A stretch of DNA of 52,409 bases, taken from an uncultured Clostridia bacterium. GTDB taxonomy: Bacteria > Bacillota > Clostridia > Christensenellales > Borkfalkiaceae. The notes under the pieces were generated by a model. It was not told the origin of the DNA. It ran no database searches and saw only the letters and a program-made list of their open reading frames with translations. The stretch spans positions 1 to 52,409 of the forward strand of contig CALVMH010000013.1 of assembly GCA_944343275.1 (NCBI GenBank). The letters run 5' to 3'. The position numbers and the translations under genes are program-made. How positions within the stretch are numbered: the stretch's first letter is position 1; each line of letters begins with the position of its first letter. Positions 8,914-16,868 of the stretch are shown here, in pieces.

Positions 8914-9764
8914 GGAGCCTGGAAGTATTCATCGAAGGGCTGGGTGCGGCGCGCGCGGTGGAAAAGCTCGTGCAGGGCGGCGTGCCCGTGCTCGGCGCGC
9001 GCGTGCAAAAAAAGGGCGTCACGGTGCGCGTGGACGGCAAACACCGCAAAAAAGTTTTTGCAATTTTGCGCGGTTCGTGTTATAATGGGAAAAAGACGGC
9101 GCCCAAAGGCGTTCTCCGCCTGTGGAAACTGTGCTGCAAACGGGCGGGTCTTCTGGCGGGCGCGCTGGTCTTTGCCCTGTGCGTACTCTTTTTTCAGGGG
9201 CGCGTGCTGCGCATCGAGGTGGTGGGCAGCGGCGCATACTACCGCGCGGAGGCGCTCGGCGTTCTTGCGCGCAGCGGCGTGTCGTTCTGTTCGCCCCCGC
9301 CCGCGCAGAAGGCGCGCATCACGGCGGAAATCATGTCCCTTCCGCGCGTGAGCTTTTGTTCCGTCTCCCATGCGGGCGGCGTGCTCACGGTGCGCGTGGA
9401 GGTGTCGGACGAGGCGGTCCCGCCCGTCGGCGGCTGTCTGTATGCGCCCGCGGACGGCGTGCTGGAAACGCTCGTCGTGCTCTCGGGCACGCCCTGCGCC
9501 GCCGTGGGGGACAGCGTCGGGAAGGGGGATCTGCTCGTCGAGAACGTCACGCCGGTCGGGGAAGTGCGCCTGCCCGTCACCGTCATTGCGGGCGCCGCGG
9601 TGCGCTGCACGGTGGACGCGGAATACGCGGGCGACGAGGCGCATGCGCTCGCGCAGGCGTATCTCGAATACGGCGCGTTGGAAAACATACATACGCAAAA
9701 GACCGGGGACGGCTGGCGCGTCACGGGCGAGGTGCTCGTGCAGGCGGCGCTCAACCTCGGCTGA
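8910..9764 (+). CDS. yqfD: Sporulation protein YqfD
   Basis: Membrane protein of the YqfD family, 284 residues, needed in the mother cell for normal sporulation in Bacillus, where it works with YqfC. It has an N-terminal soluble part, one membrane segment near residues 79-97 (GLLAGALVFALCVLFF) and an extracellular β-rich region with a POTRA-like start (LRIEVVGSGAYYRAEAL). It is shorter than the roughly 400-residue Bacillus protein, mainly at the C-terminus. The ATG overlaps the yqfC stop in ATGA, so translation is probably coupled. Its own stop overlaps the GAGGAGG ribosome binding site of phoH. Confidence 0.82.
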   Translation: MRSLEVFIEGLGAARAVEKLVQGGVPVLGARVQKKGVTVRVDGKHRKKVFAILRGSCYNGKKTAPKGVLRLWKLCCKRAGLLAGALVFALCVLFFQGRVLRIEVVGSGAYYRAEALGVLARSGVSFCSPPPAQKARITAEIMSLPRVSFCSVSHAGGVLTVRVEVSDEAVPPVGGCLYAPADGVLETLVVLSGTPCAAVGDSVGKGDLLVENVTPVGEVRLPVTVIAGAAVRCTVDAEYAGDEAHALAQAYLEYGALENIHTQKTGDGWRVTGEVLVQAALNLG

Positions 9765-9774
9765 GGAGGATATT

Positions 9775-10746
9775 ACGGAAACGACGGTCACGGTGGATGC
9801 GGGCAGTCTGGACAGGCTCCGGACGGTGCTCGGCGTCCTCGACGAAAATCTGACGGTCATCGCGCGCGAACTCGCGCTCTCCACCCGCATCGACGGAACG
9901 AGGATCGTTCTTACGGGGGAAGAGGCGCAGACGGGCGCCGCCGTCATCCACAGCCTGCTCTCCGTGGCGGAAGCGGGCGAGAACATTGACAAAAGTGCGC
10001 TTTTATACTGCATTTCGCTCGCACGCGAGGGGAGCGCGGGGGACATCGGCGGCGTTCTCAAAGACGTGGTCGCCGTCACGTCCCGCGGCAAGCCCGTCAA
10101 GTGCAAGACGGTGGGGCAGCAGACGTATGTCGCCGCCATGCGCAAGAACACCATTACCTTCGGCACGGGACCCGCGGGCACGGGCAAAACATACCTTGCC
10201 GTCAGCTATGCCGTCGCCTGCTACAAGGCAAAACAGGTGGAAAAGATCATCCTGACCCGTCCCGCCGTCGAGGCGGGGGAAAAGCTCGGGTTCCTTCCCG
10301 GCGATCTGCAGACCAAGGTCGATCCCTATCTGCGCCCCTTATACGATGCCTTGCAGGAACTCTTCGGCATGGAGACGTACACGAAACTCATGGAAAAGGG
10401 CGTCATCGAAGTCGCGCCCCTTGCCTACATGCGCGGCAGGACGCTCTCGAACGCCTTCGTCATTTTGGACGAGGCGCAGAACGCCACGCGCGAACAGATG
10501 AAGATGTTTTTGACGCGCCTGGGCGAGGGCAGCAAGATGGTCGTCACGGGCGACCTCACCCAGACCGACCTGCCCGACGGCAAGACGAGCGGCTTAAAGC
10601 ATGCCGTCTCTGTCCTCGGGGACGTGGAAGACATCGCCGTCGTCGCGCTCAGCGAGCGGGACGTCGTGCGGCATCCCCTCGTTTCGCGCATCGTGCGCGC
10701 CTATGAGCGGGAGGAACAGCGCAGAAGAAAAGGAGACAAGCGATGA
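9775..10746 (+). CDS. phoH: PhoH family ATPase, apparently with a non-canonical start
   Basis: P-loop ATPase of the PhoH/PhoL family, adjacent to ybeY in most bacteria and linked to RNA metabolism. Counting from 9775 it has 323 residues, close to the Bacillus protein. Walker A is GPAGTGKT (132-139) and Walker B is VILDEAQ (Asp232-Glu233). An N-terminal KH-like segment precedes the ATPase. A strong GAGGAGG site (9763-9769) overlaps the yqfD stop, but no ATG, GTG or TTG follows at normal spacing. The codons there are ATT (9772) and ACG (9775); the first GTG is at 9793, 23 bases from the site. The start is therefore uncertain. The stop overlaps yqfF by ATGA. Confidence 0.9.
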   Translation, partial: TETTVTVDAGSLDRLRTVLGVLDENLTVIARELALSTRIDGTRIVLTGEEAQTGAAVIHSLLSVAEAGENIDKSALLYCISLAREGSAGDIGGVLKDVVAVTSRGKPVKCKTVGQQTYVAAMRKNTITFGTGPAGTGKTYLAVSYAVACYKAKQVEKIILTRPAVEAGEKLGFLPGDLQTKVDPYLRPLYDALQELFGMETYTKLMEKGVIEVAPLAYMRGRTLSNAFVILDEAQNATREQMKMFLTRLGEGSKMVVTGDLTQTDLPDGKTSGLKHAVSVLGDVEDIAVVALSERDVVRHPLVSRIVRAYEREEQRRRKGDKR

Positions 10747-12254
10747 AGAGCGATGAGACCGCTGCGGCAACGCAGAACGATAAAGTCCGCAGCGCAAAGC
10801 TGATCGGCAGCGCGTTCGTGTTTGCGGCGTGCTATATTTTCCTGTGCCTCGTCATTTTCCTCATGATCGTCATCAACGAACCGGACGGCTGGATCGCGTT
10901 TTGCGTCGGGAACTATGCGGGGCTCCTGACGCTCGCCGTCTGTACGTTGCTGCTGTTCTTCATCATCTATTACTACTACTATTTCGAAGAACGGGAATTT
11001 CTTGCAAAATCCCGCAACGTGCTGCTCGTCTTTACGCTCGTCACGGTGTGCGTCGTGCTGAGCTATGTGTTCGGAAAATACGTCAACATCTATGCCCGCC
11101 CCTGCGCCCTTTTCGCGCTGCTGTGCGTCTTCTTGTTCAACCGCAGGCAGGCGATCATGCTCAACTTCATCTTTTCCATCCTGATGTTCGTCATCGACAC
11201 ATACACCAACAACTTCTCGGCGGACGGCGCCACCAAACAGGTGTACTATTCGCTCATGCTCAACTTCGTGTGCGGCACCTTTTCCATCTTTGCGGCGGGC
11301 GGCAACAAGACGCGTGCGCGCCTGCTGCTGACGGGCTGCGTCGTCGCCGTGCCCACCGTGGTCATCGTCACGCTGCTGCAAGTCGCGGGCATTGCCGCGG
11401 ATTGGATCGCCTTTGTCGCATCCGTCGGTTACTCCATCGTGGGCTGCCTCATTTCCGCGATCCTGGCGCTTGCGGGGCTTCCCGTCTTCGAGGCGATCTT
11501 CAACCGCCTCACCGTGTTCCGCCTGCGGGAACTCACTTCCACCAACGCGCCCCTGCTCGTCAGGCTCAAACAGGAGGCACCCGGTACCTTCAACCATTCG
11601 CTCGTCGTGGCACAGCTCGCCGAATCGTGCGCCGTCGCCATCGGCGAGAATGCCGAGCTCGCCCGTGCCGCGGCGTATTATCACGACGTCGGGAAATTGA
11701 AGCAGCCCGACTGCTTCACGGAGAACCAGACGGGCTACAACGTGCATGACGAGCTCATGCCCGAACTCTCCGCCGACATCATCCGTTCGCACGCGAGGGA
11801 CGGCTACGAACTGCTGACGGCGGCGCACTTCCCGCAGATCATCTGCGACATTGCGCGCGAGCACCACGGCACCCTGCCCATCAAGTACTTTTACGACAAG
11901 GCGATGAAACTTTCAGGCGGGGATGCCGACGTCAAGGATTATTCCTATCTGGGTCCCACCCCCGGAACGCGCATCGCGGCGATCGTGATGATCGCCGACG
12001 CCTCGGAGGCGGCGACGCGCGCCCTTCCCGACCGTTCCCCCGAAAACGTGGAGCGCACCGTGCGTTCCATCATCGAGGAACGCATGGACCTCGATCAATT
12101 TGCCGACTGCGACATCACCATCCGCGACCTGTCCGTCATCCGCAAGACGCTCGTGGAGACGCTCTCCGGCGTGCACCATCACCGTGTGGAATATCCCGCC
12201 ATCCGCTTCAACCGCGAACGGCAGGCGATGAAGGAGGAGGTGCAGGACAAATGA
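10743..12254 (+). CDS. yqfF: Membrane HD-domain phosphohydrolase (PgpH/YqfF type), short form
   Basis: Integral membrane HD hydrolase of the family that degrades cyclic di-AMP to pApA in Firmicutes (PgpH). There are seven or eight membrane helices in residues ~20-245. The cytoplasmic HD domain follows, with NHSLVV, the HD pair His314-Asp315 (YYHDVGK) and the HH pair His374-His375 (REHHGT). At 503 residues it is about 200 shorter than PgpH of Bacillus or Listeria, because the extracellular domain between the first helix and the helix bundle is missing. ATGA overlaps on both sides tie it to phoH and ybeY. The substrate assignment follows from the family, not from the sequence. Confidence 0.88.
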   Translation: MKSDETAAATQNDKVRSAKLIGSAFVFAACYIFLCLVIFLMIVINEPDGWIAFCVGNYAGLLTLAVCTLLLFFIIYYYYYFEEREFLAKSRNVLLVFTLVTVCVVLSYVFGKYVNIYARPCALFALLCVFLFNRRQAIMLNFIFSILMFVIDTYTNNFSADGATKQVYYSLMLNFVCGTFSIFAAGGNKTRARLLLTGCVVAVPTVVIVTLLQVAGIAADWIAFVASVGYSIVGCLISAILALAGLPVFEAIFNRLTVFRLRELTSTNAPLLVRLKQEAPGTFNHSLVVAQLAESCAVAIGENAELARAAAYYHDVGKLKQPDCFTENQTGYNVHDELMPELSADIIRSHARDGYELLTAAHFPQIICDIAREHHGTLPIKYFYDKAMKLSGGDADVKDYSYLGPTPGTRIAAIVMIADASEAATRALPDRSPENVERTVRSIIEERMDLDQFADCDITIRDLSVIRKTLVETLSGVHHHRVEYPAIRFNRERQAMKEEVQDK

Positions 12255-12718
12255 TCGTGTTCGATTCCGACCTCCCCGCCGCGGGGCTTGAACGGCTTGC
12301 CGCGGCAATGGAGGGGCTGTGGGAGGGGGACGCTCTCGCGGCGGAAATTTTGCTCGTCTCCGAGGCGGAAATCCGCTCCCTCAATGCGCGTACGCGCGGC
12401 GTCGATGCCGTCACCGACGTTCTGAGCTTTCCCTCGATGGACGGCATCAAGGGCATGCCCGTCCTCGCCGCGGAACACGGCGAGGAGGTGGACGAAAACG
12501 GTAACGTCTTTTTGGGCAGCGTCGTCATCTGTGAAGGGCGCGCGCACGAACAGGCGGAAGAGTACGGGCATTCTTACGAGCGGGAACTGTGGTATCTCGC
12601 CGTGCACGGCTTGCTGCACTGCCTCGGCTACGATCATATAACCGAGGCGGACAAGCGGGAAATGCGCGCAAAAGAGGAGAGCGTCATGCAAAAGCTCGAC
12701 CTTCGCAGGGACGGCTGA
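12251..12718 (+). CDS. ybeY: Endoribonuclease YbeY (rRNA maturation factor)
   Basis: Metal-dependent single-strand endoribonuclease acting in 16S rRNA 3'-end maturation and ribosome quality control. The 155 residues carry the zinc motif HGLLHCLGYDH with ligands His119, His123 and His129. The DVLSFP segment also fits the family. The start overlaps the yqfF stop by ATGA. In Bacillus, dgkA and cdd lie between ybeY and era; here era follows after only 60 bases. Confidence 0.95.
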   Translation: MIVFDSDLPAAGLERLAAAMEGLWEGDALAAEILLVSEAEIRSLNARTRGVDAVTDVLSFPSMDGIKGMPVLAAEHGEEVDENGNVFLGSVVICEGRAHEQAEEYGHSYERELWYLAVHGLLHCLGYDHITEADKREMRAKEESVMQKLDLRRDG

Positions 12719-12778
12719 TCGCGTCATGCGGGAAAAGGGCGCTTGCCGGACATACAGAAAGAATCTTTCGGAGGGAAC

Positions 12779-13663
12779 ATGAAAAGCGGAACGGTCGCCG
12801 TCATCGGCAGGGCGAATGCGGGAAAGAGCACGCTCATCAACGTCCTGGTGGGGGAAAAAGTCGCCATCGTCTCGCCCAAGCCCCAGACCACGCGGGACAG
12901 GATCCTCGGCATCCTGACGCGCGACGGGTATCAGATCGTCTTTGCCGATACGCCCGGCATTTACAAGAGCAGGAACGTCCTGACGCAGGACATGATGAAG
13001 ACGACGGAGGATACGTCGCATGACGTGGACGCCATCCTCTTCGTGCTCGACGCCCATGCGGGTGTGCGGGAGGAGGACGCGGCGCTCATCAAAAGGTATG
13101 CCGCGCTCGGCGTTCCGCTGCTCGTCGCGCTCACCAAGACGGACATCATGCCGCAGGAAAATATTCCCGCCGCGGTGAAGTTCCTTGCGGACGCGGGGGT
13201 GGAGGCGGACGTCTATCCTGTTTCGGCGCGCAAGGGGCGCAACCTGAAACGGCTGGAAGCGGGCATCGCCGCCGTGCTTCCGGAGGGCGAGCGGCTCTTC
13301 CCGGACGACGTCATTTCCGACAGGAGCGAAAAATTCATGCTCGGAGAGCTCTTGCGCGAGAAGATCCTCCTCAAATATGACGAGGAGGTCCCGCACGGCG
13401 TCGCCGTCATCATCCACACCTTCCGGCGGCGGGAGGACGGCGTGTACGAAGTGGGCGCGGACATCGTCTGCGAGAAGCGCGCGCACAAGGCGATCCTCAT
13501 CGGCAGGCAGGGCAAAGCCCTGAAAGAAGCCGCCTCCTTCGCCCGCACGGACATGGAAAAATTTTTGGGCGGAAAGGTGTTTCTGACGACGTATGTCAAG
13601 GTGCGCGAGGATTGGCGGGACAGCGAACGCCTCATCCGGGAGATGGGCTACGGCGAGGAGTAA
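12779..13663 (+). CDS. era: GTPase Era
   Basis: Essential Ras-like GTPase that binds 16S rRNA and assists 30S assembly. The 294 residues show the P-loop GRANAGKS at 10-17, the switch region PQTTRD, DTPG, a TKTD base-recognition motif, and a C-terminal KH domain around GRQGKALKEAA. An open frame starts 12 codons earlier, but the ATG at 12779 has a GGAGGG site directly upstream and gives the family N-terminus. Next to ybeY it forms a ribosome-maturation pair. Confidence 0.96.
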   Translation: MKSGTVAVIGRANAGKSTLINVLVGEKVAIVSPKPQTTRDRILGILTRDGYQIVFADTPGIYKSRNVLTQDMMKTTEDTSHDVDAILFVLDAHAGVREEDAALIKRYAALGVPLLVALTKTDIMPQENIPAAVKFLADAGVEADVYPVSARKGRNLKRLEAGIAAVLPEGERLFPDDVISDRSEKFMLGELLREKILLKYDEEVPHGVAVIIHTFRRREDGVYEVGADIVCEKRAHKAILIGRQGKALKEAASFARTDMEKFLGGKVFLTTYVKVREDWRDSERLIREMGYGEE

Positions 13664-13807
13664 AGAAGCACACAAAAGTTTTCGGGGCGCGTTCCTTGTT
13701 CTTTCTGGCTGAGCGGACAAGGGACTGCGTGTCCCGCACAGGGGGCTGTTCGCGGCGGCGTGCAAGTTTTCGGAAAAGCCTCACATACTGTCCCCGAGGG
13801 GGTGGCT

Positions 13808-13915
13808 ATGCGGGAGAAGGACGCGGCGGAGATCGCCTGGGAGCTCTTCGAACACACGGGGAATTTTACCTATTACATGCTGTACAAGCGTCTGAAGTTT
13901 GACGGCAGAGGATAA
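13808..13915 (+). CDS. yqzL: YqzL-family small protein
   Basis: A 35-codon gene between era and recO. The product contains AWELFEHTGNFTYYMLYKRL, closely matching the W-x-x-F-x-x-TGN-x-x-x-Y-x-L-x-K pattern of the YqzL family, which lies at the same place in Bacillus. The function of the family is not known. A GAGGGGG site (13797-13802) precedes the ATG at good spacing, and the stop is three bases before the recO ATG, so the two are probably translated together. The 144 bases between era and this gene show no other coding signal. Confidence 0.8.
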   Translation: MREKDAAEIAWELFEHTGNFTYYMLYKRLKFDGRG

Positions 13916-13918
13916 GCG

Positions 13919-14626
13919 ATGGATTTCAAGGCAGACGCGCTGCTGCTGCGCGCGGTCGATTACGGAGAATACGACAGGATCGTGACGCTCCTGACGGCGG
14001 AACGCGGCAAGATCGCCGCAACGCTCAAAGGGGTGAAGAAGGCGGGGGCAAAACTGCGGTTTGCCGCCCAGCCTTTTTGTTTTGCCGAATATGTCTTTGC
14101 CGCGCGCGGGGGCAGGAACGTGGTGACGTCCGCCTCCCTTTACGACGGGTTTTTCCCGCTCTGCGAGGACGTCGCGCGCTACTATGCCGCCGCCGTCGTC
14201 ACGGGCGCGTGCGATGCGCTCGCCCTCGAAGGCATGCAGGCGGGGGAGCTGCTCGTCGCCGCCGTCACCGCGCTGGAAAACATCTGCGCGGACGATGCGC
14301 TCGCCCTCGTGCGCTTTTTATTGCGGGCGCTTGCCTTTGCGGGCTACCCCGTGGAAGCGGGCGCCTGTCCCGTCTGCGGCAGGCTCCCTGCGGGCAGGAT
14401 GCGCTTTTCCTTTCCGGACGGCGCGTTCTTTTGCGACGGCTGCCTTCCCGATGCCGTCCCCGCCAGCGAGGGCACCTTTGCCGCCATCCGTGCCGCAAAC
14501 GGAACGGGCACGGCGTCGGCGGACGGCATTGTCCGCGCCCTGCGTCTTCTGGGGGCGTACTTTGCACGGCAGGTGGGGGCGGAACTGCCCGCGCTTGCAC
14601 AATATTTGCAGCTTCTGCGTCCGTAA
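13919..14626 (+). CDS. recO: DNA repair protein RecO
   Basis: Recombination mediator of the RecFOR pathway that loads RecA on SSB-coated single-stranded DNA and anneals complementary strands. The 235 residues have an N-terminal OB-fold (ALLLRAVDYGEYDRIVTLLT is typical) and a C-terminal helical domain with a zinc site formed by Cys150, Cys153, Cys172 and Cys175 (CPVCG and CDGC). Together with addAB further downstream, this window encodes both presynaptic routes of recombination. It is the last gene of the sporulation and ribosome block; nad genes follow from a new promoter. Confidence 0.93.
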   Translation: MDFKADALLLRAVDYGEYDRIVTLLTAERGKIAATLKGVKKAGAKLRFAAQPFCFAEYVFAARGGRNVVTSASLYDGFFPLCEDVARYYAAAVVTGACDALALEGMQAGELLVAAVTALENICADDALALVRFLLRALAFAGYPVEAGACPVCGRLPAGRMRFSFPDGAFFCDGCLPDAVPASEGTFAAIRAANGTGTASADGIVRALRLLGAYFARQVGAELPALAQYLQLLRP

Positions 14627-14638
14627 ACGGAAAAGAGC

Positions 14639-14667
14639 TTGACTTTTTTTGCATAATTTTTTATACT
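14639..14667 (+). promoter_or_regulatory. Sigma-A-type promoter of nadABC
   Basis: TTGACT (14639-14644), a 17-base A/T-rich spacer and TATACT (14662-14667). A CATAA / TTATG dyad (14652-14656 and 14667-14671) overlaps the -10 and could be an operator, but I cannot match it to a known NAD repressor site. Confidence 0.78.
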
Positions 14668-14706
14668 TATGGACGTTCGCTCGGAACACATACGGGAGAG
14701 AAAACC

Positions 14707-15588
14707 ATGCACATCGAACGGAACAATGCGCTCGTGCTTGCGCACTATTACGCTCCGCCTGCCGTTCAGGCGGCGGCGGACTTCGTGGGCGACAGCTTCG
14801 CCCTCGCGCAGCAGGCGGTCAGAAGTGACAAGCCCGTCATCGTCTTTTGCGGCGTCACGTTCATGGGGGAAAGCGTCAAGATCCTCTGTCCCGAAAAGGA
14901 GGTCCTACTCCCCGTGCCCGATGCGCGCTGCGCGCTTGCGGAGATGGCGGCGGAACAAGAGATCTTACATATCCGCGAGACGGTGGAGGACCTCGCCGTC
15001 GTCGTCTATGTCAATTCTTCGGCGCGCATCAAGGCGCTTGCCGACGTGGTGGTCACCAGCGCCAATGCGGTGAAGGTGGTCTCCCGCCTGAAAGAGAAGA
15101 ACATCTGTTTTATCCCCGATAAAAACCTCGGCGCGTTCGTGGCGGCGCAGCTGCCGGAAAAGAACTTCATCCTCGGACATGGGTACTGTCCCGTGCACGA
15201 GGGGACGACCGTGTCCGAGGTAGAGGCGTCGTTTGCCGCGCATCCGGGCGCCCTGCTGCTTGCGCATGCGGAGTGCCCCGCCGCCGTGCGGGAGCGCGCC
15301 GCGTTCGTGGGGAGCACGGCGGGCATGATCGCCTTTGCCGAGAAGAGCGCCGCCCGCGAATTTCTCGTGGCGACGGAGGAGGGCACGCTCTACGAGCTCT
15401 CCCGCCGCTGCCCCGGAAAGGCGTTTTTCACGACGCGTGCGGACTTCGTCTGCGCGGACATGAAAAAGGTGACAAAAGCCGCGCTCGACGCCGTCTTTGC
15501 GGGCGGGGGAACGCGGGTCGAGGTGGAGGAACGCACGGCGGAAGGCGCGCGCCGCGCGCTCGTCCGCATGCTGGAGCTGGCGCAATGA
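14707..15588 (+). CDS. nadA: Quinolinate synthase A
   Basis: 4Fe-4S enzyme condensing iminoaspartate (from NadB) with dihydroxyacetone phosphate to quinolinate in de novo NAD synthesis. The 293 residues match the compact bacterial/thermophile form. The three cluster cysteines are recognisable by context: Cys75 (PDARCALA), Cys161 (GHGYCPVH) and Cys249 (DFVCADMKK). LAHYY and ADFVGDS near the N-terminus bind substrate. A long open frame precedes it in another reading context, but the ATG at 14707 follows GGGAGAG and a good promoter. It overlaps nadB by ATGA. Confidence 0.95.
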   Translation: MHIERNNALVLAHYYAPPAVQAAADFVGDSFALAQQAVRSDKPVIVFCGVTFMGESVKILCPEKEVLLPVPDARCALAEMAAEQEILHIRETVEDLAVVVYVNSSARIKALADVVVTSANAVKVVSRLKEKNICFIPDKNLGAFVAAQLPEKNFILGHGYCPVHEGTTVSEVEASFAAHPGALLLAHAECPAAVRERAAFVGSTAGMIAFAEKSAAREFLVATEEGTLYELSRRCPGKAFFTTRADFVCADMKKVTKAALDAVFAGGGTRVEVEERTAEGARRALVRMLELAQ

Positions 15589-16868
15589 AGCGGGAATTCC
15601 GTGAGACGCTCATCATCGGCGCGGGGGCGGCGGGGCTCAACTGCGCGCTGCATCTGCCCGCCTCGTCCGACGTGCTCGTCGTGTGCAAGGGCGGGCTGAA
15701 AGAGAGCGATTCCTTTCTCGCGCAGGGGGGGATCTGCGTTCTGCACGACGCGGAGGACGCGGAAAGTTACTTTGAGGACACGATGCGTGCGGGGCATTAC
15801 GAGAACGATCCCGCCGCCGTGCGCTGCATGATCGCCCATTCGCGGGAGACCATCGACGAACTCATCTCCTTCGGCGTGCGCTTCGCGCGCGGGGAGGACG
15901 GAGAACTTGCCTACACGCGCGAGGGCGCGCATTCCCGTCCGCGCATCGTCTTTCATGCGGACTGCACGGGAAAGGAGATCGCTTCGCATCTGCTCGCCGC
16001 GGCATCCAAGCGCCCGAACATCGAGCTGCGTCCCAATACGACGATGGTCGATCTGCTCTTTGCAGAGGACGGGAGCTGTATCGGCGCAGCCGTGCGCGGA
16101 CGTTCGGGGGAGCTCTCCCTCATCTATGCGGGGAACACCGTGCTCGCCACGGGCGGCGTGGGCGGACTGTTTGCGCACTCCACCAATTACCGTATCCTGA
16201 CGGGGGACGGCGTGGGCGCCTGCATGGCGCACGGTGTCGCCACCGAACATCTCGACTATGTTCAGATCCATCCTACCACGCTCTACAAAAAGGGGCGGGG
16301 CAGGCGCTTCCTCATCTCCGAATCGGTACGCGGGGAGGGGGCGCATCTCCTCAATGCGGCGGGCGAGCGGTTCGTGGACGAACTGCTCCCGCGCGACGTC
16401 GTCACGGCAGCCATCCGCAGGGAGATGCGCAGGGAAGGCAGCGACCATGTCCGCCTCGATCTCTCCTGCGTGCGGGGCGGGGAGGAGACGCTGAAAAAGC
16501 ACTTCCCCGGCATTGTGCGCCGCTGTGAGAAGGAGGGCTACGACGTTCTCAAAGAGCCCGTTCCCGTCGTTCCCGCGCAGCACTATTTTATGGGCGGCGT
16601 GAAGAGCGATCTGTGGGGCAGGACTTCGGCGCCGCACCTCTACGCCGTGGGCGAGACGTGCTGCAACGGCATTCACGGAAAAAACAGGCTGGCATCCAAT
16701 TCGCTGCTCGAATCCATCCTCTTCGCCCGCCGTGCCGCGCAGGACATCGGCGCGGGGAACAGGGCAAAGGGAACGGTGGCGTGGAATCTGACGCAAAAGC
16801 AAGCCGCCGCGCTCGAACGGGAACGGCGCGCATGGGTCAAACGGGAGACAAATCATGAAGACGAGTAA
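15585..16868 (+). CDS. nadB: L-aspartate oxidase, short form
   Basis: FAD enzyme oxidising L-aspartate to iminoaspartate, the substrate of NadA. The FAD-binding GAGAAG lies at 12-17. SFLAQGGI, TGGVGGLF and the QHYFMGGV active-site segment are present, followed by GIHGKNRLASNSLLE near the FAD. At 427 residues it is about 100 shorter than E. coli or Bacillus NadB; the missing part is the C-terminal helical domain, which is shared with succinate dehydrogenase flavoproteins. There is no frameshift at the end: the nadC start simply follows, overlapping by 14 bases. It could alternatively be described as a fumarate-reductase-like protein, but the nad context decides. Confidence 0.93.
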   Translation: MKREFRETLIIGAGAAGLNCALHLPASSDVLVVCKGGLKESDSFLAQGGICVLHDAEDAESYFEDTMRAGHYENDPAAVRCMIAHSRETIDELISFGVRFARGEDGELAYTREGAHSRPRIVFHADCTGKEIASHLLAAASKRPNIELRPNTTMVDLLFAEDGSCIGAAVRGRSGELSLIYAGNTVLATGGVGGLFAHSTNYRILTGDGVGACMAHGVATEHLDYVQIHPTTLYKKGRGRRFLISESVRGEGAHLLNAAGERFVDELLPRDVVTAAIRREMRREGSDHVRLDLSCVRGGEETLKKHFPGIVRRCEKEGYDVLKEPVPVVPAQHYFMGGVKSDLWGRTSAPHLYAVGETCCNGIHGKNRLASNSLLESILFARRAAQDIGAGNRAKGTVAWNLTQKQAAALERERRAWVKRETNHEDE

